Source: Sparassis latifolia
Taxonomy: Eukaryota; Basidiomycota; Agaricomycetes; Polyporales; Sparassidaceae
Direction of reading: 5' to 3'
Length of the DNA stretch: 64,000 bases
Assembly: GCA_018466975.1 (NCBI GenBank)
Contig: CM031558.1
Span: 1,116,001-1,180,000 of the forward strand
Part shown: piece by piece, positions 56,345 to 64,000 of the stretch
Layout: each line of letters begins with the position of its first letter
Numbering within the stretch: the stretch's first letter is position 1
Made by a program: the position numbers and the translations under genes
The notes under the pieces: model-generated
What the model was told of the DNA's origin: nothing
The model's input: only the letters and a program-made list of their open reading frames with translations
Database searches by the model: none

Positions 56345-56707
56345 TGACATGACGACCATCGTGCAGATACGCCCTTTTGTAAACGCTTTACGACGATACT
56401 TCTACCACTGAAAGCTGTGATGACTGGGAATTTCCGAATGGGTACTTTTATTTTCGCGGTCACTAGCAATCTGCGGGAGTAAGTATGATGCATGATATAT
56501 CACGTACTACAACTTCCGAGTCTCTTAATGACAAGGCGATCTCCATCGACCTCGCGTCAAGATGAGATGTATCCCACAGATCCGCCGGCGTTCTAGGTAA
56601 GGACTCGGAAGGCATAGATTGCATACGATCTTCCGCATTCGAGTCTCTGCTTTGTTTTCTGTTGCTACATATCCCACCAACTATCTGAGAGCCCAGCAAC
56701 CTCCAAG
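56345..56707. other. Spacer between transporter and proline iminopeptidase genes
   Basis: 363 bases; same-strand neighbours, so it holds one terminator region and one promoter. Nothing else seen. Confidence 0.5.
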
Positions 56708-58611
56708 ATGTATCCTCCTATCGAGCCATACGAGACCGGGAGGCTCAAAGTGTCGGAGGTACATACCCTCTAGTGCGTGCTCTCCGAGTCGCTTAGCGTA
56801 TTGCACTGCTTGACGCATGATGATATTTAATCCAGCTACGAAGTGAGCGGAAACAAGGAGGGGTCTCCAGGTAGGCTGAGTCATGCGGCAGATGAATTGT
56901 TCGTGAATACTAATATGCGCCTCAGTCGTCTTCCTTCACGGTGCGTGCCAGGGTGAGTAGGAAGCTTGATCCAAGTTCGATTCCTTTCTGTTAGGTGGTC
57001 CCGGCTCTGGGACGGACGCCAAGGATCGTTCGTTCTTCAACCCAGCAAAATACAAGGTGCGATGATGAATGAACCATATTTTTCTCTGCATTGGCCAACA
57101 ACGCGTTGTGTCTGCAGATTGTTCTCTTTGACCAAAGAGGCGCAGGAAAGTCCACACCGTGAGTATCTGATAATAAGCAGCCGTTGACCCAGGTCGGCTC
57201 TCCTAAACATGATGATGTGATGCAACCAAGATCTGCTGTTACGGAGGAGAACACCACATGGGACCTTGTCAAGGACATTGAAAGAATTCGCGAGCTACTC
57301 AATATCGACAAATGGCACGTTTTCGGAGGCTCCTGGGTAAACACGCCGTTACGTTTTTAAAGTTGTGTTATGCTCACAGCGATCTTTCTGTAGGGATCTT
57401 CGCTTTCACTGGCATATGCTCAGGTTCGATGCCATGATATTTCGCCGGACAGCACTTCATATATTCCCTAACCAGGCACATCCCAATCGTGTTAAGAGCC
57501 TTATACTTCGGTAAATTATGTGCACGGCCATTTTCTGTTCGATAACCCGCTGACCGTCATGCAGTGGTATCTTCACCCTCCGAAAGAGGTATGTAGTACA
57601 TGCCTTGATCCCAGTATCTGTTAAAATACTCTCCTCAGTGAATTGAGGTTCTTCTACCAAGATGGTACTTCGCATTTGTTCCCCGATGCATGGTATATTT
57701 CATGATCTACTGTTTGTGTACTACGGCCGTTGACTAGCCGCCGGGCCATGAAGGGAAGATTACCTCGCCCCCATTCCCCAGGCTGAGCGTCACGACATGA
57801 TTCTTGCTTATCATGCCCGGCTCAACTCGGTAGACGAGGAAGTGAGGCTTAATGCTGCTAAGGCATGGTCTAAATGGGAGTGAGCACAGTCCCACGTTGT
57901 TCGTATTCGTCGAGCGTGGGACTCAACAATGCACAGGATGGCCACCTCTAAACTGTATGTCGACCCAAAGCAACTTGCGCAGGTTGAGAACGACACTTGG
58001 GCCAAGTAAGTAAACTCTGCAGATATCGTTGTCCTACGACCTCTGACACCGATATGATGGTCAGCGCTTTTGCTAGAATAGAGAATCACTATTTCATCAA
58101 CGAGGCATGGGCTTCCCTTTCTTGCTTCCTCGGCGATCGATGCAACTGGAATTTATTAGGGTTTCATGAGAGATGGCCAGCTTTTGGAGACACAAGAAAT
58201 TGACAAGATGTGAATATCATTGTCATATATTCAGGTTTCAGGTCGTTCTCATCCATATATCAGCCGTCATATCCCTACTCTCGTCGTGCAGGGGAGATAT
58301 GATGTAGTATGCCCGGTAAGCATGTCCTGAACGTTTTACAATTGTGGTTAAACTCAACCAATACAGGCAACGACGGCCTACGCCCTGAAGAAGGTCAGGC
58401 TGACCTCTTGTCACTGGAACATGAAGGGCCATTGACACTGACTTTTACTACAGGTGTGGCCTGAAATTGAACTGCAGATAGTTTCAGATGCAGGGCATTC
58501 AGCTCGCGAACCAGGGATCGCCAAGCTGCTGGTAGAGGTATCCTCGCTTCTTTTTCACGAGTTCTTATTCTAATGTCTGTACAGGCGACGGACAAATTTT
58601 CGAACCTCTGA
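56708..58611 (+). CDS. Proline iminopeptidase (alpha/beta hydrolase, peptidase family S33)
   Basis: Removes N-terminal proline from peptides. From 56708: MYPPIEPYETGRLKVSEVHT, then the family-typical YYEVSGNKEGSPVVFLHGGP with the oxyanion-hole HGGPGSGT. Next KIVLFDQRGAGKSTPSASLE and NTTWDLVKDIERIRELLNID; the nucleophile elbow is HVFGGSWGSSLSLAYAQAHP. Then ILRGIFTLRKSELRFFYQDG, a cap domain, ENHYFINE joined to GFMRDGQLLETQEIDK, the catalytic Asp in VQGRYDVVCP and the catalytic His in SDAGHSAREPGIAK. It ends EATDKFSNL at 58611. About twelve introns, one of which (58105-58159) appears to be of the GC-AG type. The length, about 315 residues, is normal. Confidence 0.92.
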
Positions 58612-59081
58612 TCACGTACGTACTCGACTGAGCATTCAAACCAGTATGCGAGAGCTGCACGAAATTTGTACGATGAGGGGGAGGTTTGTATAGTGGTACT
58701 GAACGGCATGGGTTATCCTTGTGGTTGCCATTGGAAACAAGGACATACGCTTGTAGCGAAAAGCGGGTCGGGCATTGTCCGCGAAATTGTATTGTAGCAG
58801 CAGCCAAACAGACGCCAACAGAGAGTTGGCGCCACCGTGACCACGGGGTCGCAACGCATTTACCCGCTCAACGTCGCACACGAATTTGCTGCTCCTTCTC
58901 CACGCGTTATTCGCGCGGCATACTCCTTGATAACCTCCAGAAATATTGCATGTTTTTTTCAAGCACTGTGATCCGCTATCGTCAACACTCACCGCACCTC
59001 TCCCGCACCACATCCTGCTCCTCAGCGTCCGCACCTTGGACGCATCCTCCGTGTTTTGATTGAGCTGTGAATACGCAGTAC
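58612..59081. other. Promoter region of the SUN-domain gene
   Basis: 470 bases between same-strand genes. A minus-strand open frame of 178 codons crosses it, but its composition and lack of domains mark it as spurious. Confidence 0.5.
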
Positions 59082-62000
59082 ATGTCATTCTCGAGCACAC
59101 CTCTTGGTCAAGGCAGACGTCTCGATCATCATACCTTTTTAAACAAACCAAATCCAAACAAGTCCCGACCACCCAACTCCCCCCCCAGACGCGTGATACC
59201 TACTTCCTATTCATACGGGTGCGTATTCAATATATGATCATAGAACGTCATCTGATAACAGAACAGAGCTCCTACATCTTCCACGCGATCTCCCCCAAAG
59301 TCGTCGCACTCTACCCTCCCGGGTGAGAACCCAGACGACTCGGACCAACCTGCGTTAGTCCGTTTCGCGCGTCTCAAGCAACGCGAGCAGAAGCAAGAGC
59401 CTCAGCAGCTACCGCAGTCACAGCAGCCACGTCCTAGCACGACCCACGAACCACGAACCGTCGTGTCTGCCCCGCATCCCGAAAAGTGGAGTGTTAAGGA
59501 TACTTCGGTCAACATCGCTAGTGCGTTTCACCAGGCTGCTACATCCACTGACGACATGCCTCCCACTAACCCAAACGACTCCTGGACGTCCGGTGCTCGC
59601 AAACCAGCTCTTCCCCGCAGTACTTCCGTAGACTATGAGAAGGAAACGCAATCGATCGTCAGTCGCCGCCTAGCTGCCCCACCTAGTCGCACAGGTGCTG
59701 CCCGCGTCCAGAAACCGATGTCAAAATCAGCTTCGATACGAGTTGTCCCCGACTCCGAGGGTGAAGAGGACAGTAGTCGTGCCAAGAGCCCCCTCGAGCA
59801 AGTCGTAGAGCTATCGAAACGGCTCCCACCTGTAGCCTATTTCATGCGGCAGCGTTCTCAGGAACCTGAGGCAGAAGTCTCGATAAATGGAAATGGCAGC
59901 CACGAGCAATCAAGCTATGACTACTCTGCAGAGGAGCGCGAGTATCAGGCTGCTGTTCAGAAACCGGTTTCTCGCAAAGTAAACGGGAATCATAAACGCA
60001 ACCGCATATCCGTGGATAATAAGGCGTATCGTCCTACTATGTCAGACCTGGAGGAATCGGACGAAGACCTCGAGGACGACGATGGAAAGCGGGTACGGAG
60101 GAAGAAGAGGAAGAGTGCCGGTATAGGTGGGCCTCCCCTTACCACACTACCTGTAGCTGGATATGATAAGAAGAGAAGAAAGAAGAAAGGAGCTGGGAGG
60201 ACGAATGGAGCAGCCGAAGAGGGAGATGAGGACGAGAGCAGTGATGAAGAAGAGCATGTTAGCGAACAGGTAGGAGCGCGCTGGATTGTCCTCCATTGCC
60301 ACTGGTGTGTTGATCGGTTCATATCAGCGTTCGCAGCACAGTACAACACCACTGCCACGGCCACTACCCTCAGGTCGAGCGTCTGTTCCTCCACGAACGT
60401 CCATGCAGCCGCCATCCCGTCACACGTCGGTGGTCCCCCTGGGTGATTCCAGCAACCTGGATACAGACATCGAACAAGCGTTGGAGACTCTGGATGAAGG
60501 AAACGATAGGCTAGAAGCACTGCATAGCACCGACGTGACCCGCCCACCGTTCTCGATCGGTGCCGTACTTGGCAGAAGCGTCCATGTAGTATTCCGGTTA
60601 GCATCCAGCCTGATGCAGCTGTTACTCGGTGTTCTCTCCATTTTGGCGCAGCTGTGCGGCAGGGTGCTGGGGATAACAATGGACGTTCTGATCTACAAGC
60701 CTATTCAATTCGCATCCAATCTTGATCGCGCCCCCTTCGTACAAATGACGAAGTATGCCATCGTCGGACTGACCATCTATGCCGCGTGGTATGGACTCAA
60801 CCACGGCTATCTGGATCTCAGCTCTCTACCTCTTCTCCCCTCTTCTCGACAACCGTATCACGCACCCGATGTCCCTGCTTCTAATATCGGCGAACTCTCC
60901 GACCGCCTTCAGCGCCTCGAGACTGCCCTTGCCACCTTATCTCTTGATACGCAGCGTTCTCGAACGATGATTGAGGGCGACATGCGCGCTCAATCTGAAC
61001 TGGCCGGTCGCTTGGGCGCTCTCGAGTCTCATGTACAGAAAGAGACCATTCATGCTGTTGATGCGGAGGCAAAGTCTAGGTTGACGACCAACGAAGGACT
61101 GAAGGCTGTGAAGTTAGAAGTTCAAGCCTTGCATGCTCAGATCCAGGCGCAGAGGGAGGCAGATTCTCGCGTAAGCGCAGGTCCATCTAATGACGAGGAG
61201 GCAAGAGCGAAGTTGCGCGCCCTAGAGGAACGTGTGGGAACCGTGGAGAGTGGTGTGAAGGAGGCTCTCGATCTCGGGAAGAGCACGATCAAAGTTGGCG
61301 GCGCATCTGGTGCTGCTTGGTGGCAAAAGTTGGCTTCCGGGAACGCAGCTGGCTCTGCGGTGACAATTAAATCGGCTGACGGCCAAGACATGACTTCCCT
61401 CATTGGTCACCTCGTCGACTCCGCTGTTTCGCGTCTGTCGAAGGATGCCTTGGCGCGCCCCGACCACGCGCTTCATTCCGCCGGAGCGAGGATCGTCCCT
61501 TCGCTCACTAGTGACACAATGGAGATCACCCCGTCTGGTTGGGCTGGTCAAATGCTCGGCCTTATCACTGGTGGCAATGGGTTCGCCATCGGTCGCCCGC
61601 CCGTCACTGCGCTTCACCACGAGCTCCACGCTGGACACTGCTGGCCCTTCCCTGGTTCCCATGGCCAGCTCGCTGTTGCGCTTGCCGCACCTGTGTATAT
61701 CTCCGATATAACTATCGACCACGTCGCGAAGGAGGTCGCCACGGACATGCGCTCAGCTCCGAGGCAGATGGAGGTGTGGGGACTCGTCGAAGGCAAGGAG
61801 AACATTGCTAGGATGCATGGGTGGCGGGATCAAAGGAAGGTGAGGCGCGACGAGGCGCGAGCTCAGGCAGAGCTTTCTGGACAGCCCTACGTCGAAGAGC
61901 CAGAAGAAGTATATCCGTCGACATTGCCCAAGTCGCCCAAGTACATGCGTATCGCCAACTTCACCTACAACATCTACTCCCCCAACAACATCCAGACTTT

Positions 62001-62175
62001 CGCCGTTCCGGAGGACGTGCGGGAGTCGGGCATTGACTTCGGCGTCGTCGTGCTGCTGATCAACAGCAATTGGGGAAGAGACGACTTCACCTGCTTGTAT
62101 CGAATGCGGGTGCATGGCGAGATCATGGGAGGGATCCCTCCTCCGCTTCCCGCTGAGGACTCAGAGGTGGCGTAG
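59082..62175 (+). CDS. SUN-domain inner nuclear membrane protein (Sad1/UNC-84 family)
   Basis: LINC-complex component that links chromosomes or lamina-like structures to the spindle pole body and cytoskeleton. The first exon starts at 59082 (MSFSSTPLGQGRRLDHHTFL). An intron at about 59219-59265 joins it to the long exon. The nucleoplasmic part (about 400 residues) is disordered, with acidic (DEESSDEEE-like) and basic tracts (GKRVRRKKRKSAG). A second intron lies at about 60269-60326. Two hydrophobic stretches follow (VFRLASSLMQLLLGVLSILA and MTKYAIVGLTIYAAWYGL), then a luminal coiled coil (GELSDRLQRLETALATLSLD). The SUN domain is clear: SAGARIVPSLTSDTMEITPS, GRPPVTALHHELHAGHCWPF with PGSHGQLAVALA, ISDITIDHVAKEV, and the end VVLLINSNWGRDDFTCLYRM. 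It ends AEDSEVA. Confidence 0.92.
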
Positions 62176-63107
62176 CCGTGCATCGGCGATCGACTTTTTC
62201 TTGCTTTTATTGTTCTTCTCATCTTACTTATAGTTGTTCTATTATGGCTAGTGGTAAAGAGGCTAACGTTCACTCACGACCTTCCGTCATCTAGATCTCT
62301 GCATCCCCTCTCTCACGTCGATGTTGCTTGCTCTTAGTATGGAACCCGCTGTGGTAGTTATATCCAATGTATCAGTATGCCAGGTTATATGTCTATGCAG
62401 TAATAGTATGTTTTACGATAACTCCAACCGCGGGGAGTCTTGTTGCGAGGAAGCCTTGGGCGTACTACATGTCTCTCGGCCTGGGGGACACGCGGGTGAC
62501 GGCGGCTACTGAATTCTTTCAAGCTTGGATGCCAAACTGGGTGAAAATCACCAGTAAAATCACTCGCCGTTTGGTTGACACTCCCCCGGGCCCGTTCGGC
62601 AGGTGATCTATGTAGAGCAGAATCACCCGTTCTCCGAGTACTACATTCCGGGCAACCGCCGGGTGATGTTCACTCTGAATATGAAGCAATTCACCCATTT
62701 AATGGATGATTTTCAGCATGGTGAAGATCACCCGTACCCGAACATCACTCGGATTCCGGGTGATTGGCTTTTTTCACCCGGCAAATGGATGACTCTCACC
62801 TTCCTGAGCCTTCACAGTGCTTAAGGTGAACTTTATGCATACGCACTGCTCACGTTGCGATATAGCAACGTTTTGTTCTTCAAAGCTTCATCCTGCAACT
62901 TGAATGTTCCAGCGCATTCGAGCTGCTTGGCGGTTGCGCTGATCATGCTGACTACTAAGACAGCGGCTCCACAGCCACAGCCACTGATCATGAGAGGCCA
63001 TATATGAATGATGACGATGCGGCTCGTGTTCATCATCATGATAGAAGGCCTTCATTGACCAGTCTCTCTACCACATCCTCTCACGGCAGCCTACGTAGAA
63101 ACATAAG
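62176..63107. other. Intergenic region between SUN-domain and C2-domain genes
   Basis: About 930 bases with no supported gene. The middle third is occupied by the GGGTGA/TCACCC motif cluster (listed separately); the right end is the promoter of the C2-domain gene. Confidence 0.5.
62490..62830. repeat. Cluster of GGGTGA / TCACCC motifs
   Basis: About ten copies of the hexamer or close variants occur on both strands in 340 bases, several as back-to-back pairs: GGGTGAAAATCACC (62539), AATCACCCG (62630), CGGGTGATG (62659), TTCACCCA (62690), GGTGAAGATCACCCG (62720), CGGGTGATTGG (62757) and TTCACCCGG (62772). I found no clear terminal repeats or target duplication. It may be a decayed transposon with internal binding sites, or a regulatory array. 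Confidence 0.6.
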
Positions 63108-64000
63108 ATGAGCGGAGAGCTCGGCGTCCTGGTGGTGGTGGTCCTGAAGGCGCGGAACCTGCGTGACAAGCATACGCTCTACAAACAGGATGTTTACGCC
63201 CAGGTTACCATCGCCGACAAGACACACGCAACGAAGATCGATGTCAAGGGCGGGCAGCATCCTGTATGGGACGAGGAGCTACGTTTCCATATCCACGAGG
63301 ACCCCTCCGAGCGGCAGAGAACGATGGAGGTCTCTTGCTGGTCCAAGGAACCTCGGACAGTCGAGTGTTTAGGAAAGGGAACGGTGGACATCTCAGAGAC
63401 CCTGCAGAAAGGCGAATTTGATGGTCGGAATCTCAGCCTGCCTCCCTTGCTCTTGCTGACTGCTGTGGTTCCGTAGATTGGGTGAAGCTGGACCTCGATG
63501 GAATATATCGGGGCGAGGTCTACCTCGAGATGACGTTCTTCACCGCTGGTCCTCCCCACTTGCAGCGTCGCGCCTCCAAACTTCCGCCGTCGGAAAGATT
63601 AGCACGTCCCACGCAGGCGTACCTGTATCCCACGCAGCATTCACCGCAGAAGATGCCGCCCAGGACACCACCGAAGTCGTTGTCCCCCTCCCGAAATCCG
63701 CCCAATTTAGCTCGTCCTGACTCACAGCACTTCCCCTCGATACCTACGTCACCCACAAGAACACACTTGGCCCCACCCCCCTCGTCGAGCCACTCTTCAC
63801 CCGAGAGACGGTATGAAGAACTTCCACTTCCGCCGTTGCCACAAGAGCTTACTCCCGATCGCATCCCTGCTATTCTCCGACCTGGTAACCCCAAGGTTGC
63901 TACTCAAGCCTCTCATCGTCCAAGGCCTGAGGCGCTCCCCGCTCAAATCCGCCCATCGCCGTCTCCCCCTCATGGCACCGTTCCTTTAAGTGTCGGATCA
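63108..64000 (+). CDS. C2-domain protein, Inn1/Fic1-like (3' end outside window)
   Basis: Inn1 in budding yeast and Fic1 in fission yeast couple actomyosin ring closure to membrane ingression and septum formation. From 63108: MSGELGVLVVVVLKARNLRD, then KQDVYAQVTIADKTHATKID and GGQHPVWDEELRFHIHEDPS, a classic N-terminal C2 domain. After an intron at 63423-63475, DDWVKLDLDGIYRGEVYLEM and TFFTAGPPHLQRR close it. The rest is Pro-rich with PxxP motifs (PPRTPPKSLSPSRNPP, LPLPPLPQELTPDR), candidate SH3 ligands for Cyk3- or Hof1-type partners. The frame is still open at 64000. Some canonical calcium-binding Asp residues are replaced, as expected for Inn1-type C2 domains, but I have not aligned them. 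Confidence 0.85.

Noticed and set aside
58636..59172. 178-codon minus-strand frame upstream of the SUN gene
   Set aside because: Overlaps the SUN first exon, is Cys/Arg-rich in a random manner and has no domain.

Overview
The window is nuclear DNA of a filamentous basidiomycete, most probably an Agaricomycete. Genes are split by many short introns of about 50-60 bases with GTRNGY-type donors. Spacing is compact, coding GC is fairly high, and the gene set is typically fungal: Kre9/KNH-type GPI protein, oligopeptide transporter, Rom2-type RhoGEF, Inn1-like C2 protein and a fungal HSPA12-type Hsp70. No rRNA, tRNA, CRISPR array or bacterial-type operon was seen. Exon borders were placed by eye from splice consensus and family conservation, so gene extents are firmer than internal borders.

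Layout. 1-10 kb: COX11 (cut by the window edge) divergent from a DNAJC8/Spf31-like J protein; an RMI1-like OB-fold protein divergent from a carnitine acyltransferase; then a convergent SF1 helicase with an unusual N-terminal domain. 10-22 kb: a long Ser/Pro-rich nuclear protein of unknown role, a Rho1 GEF (DH-PH-CNH) and an OPT peptide transporter. 22-29 kb: a sparse stretch, a GPI-anchored wall protein, a Sqt1/AAMP WD40 chaperone divergent from a TDP2-like phosphodiesterase. 30-36 kb: a LAC12-type sugar transporter tail to tail with an intracellular alpha-amylase. 36-48 kb: a coiled-coil orphan, an HSPA12-like Hsp70 that appears fused to a roughly 900-residue disordered and coiled-coil tail (interrupted by one apparent frameshift), a small conserved orphan and a nuclear coiled-coil protein. 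48-54 kb: a transposon-rich zone with an F-box-like gene. 54-64 kb: a maltose-type sugar transporter, proline iminopeptidase, a SUN-domain nuclear envelope protein and the start of an Inn1-like C2 protein.

The genes do not form one pathway. Local themes are carbohydrate use (amylase and two sugar permeases), peptide use (OPT and proline iminopeptidase, about 35 kb apart), cell wall and polarity (RhoGEF, GPI protein, C2 protein) and genome maintenance (RMI1, TDP2-like).

The most interesting material is: (1) a complete 477-bp non-autonomous DNA transposon with a perfect 8-bp target duplication and a reiterated CCCCCGAAA motif; (2) a 619-bp long-terminal-inverted-repeat element; (3) a cluster of GGGTGA/TCACCC motifs; (4) the Hsp70-IDR fusion with a frameshift in a G5 run; (5) the helicase gene with a composition break; (6) an alpha-amylase whose simplest splicing replaces the third catalytic Asp with Glu.
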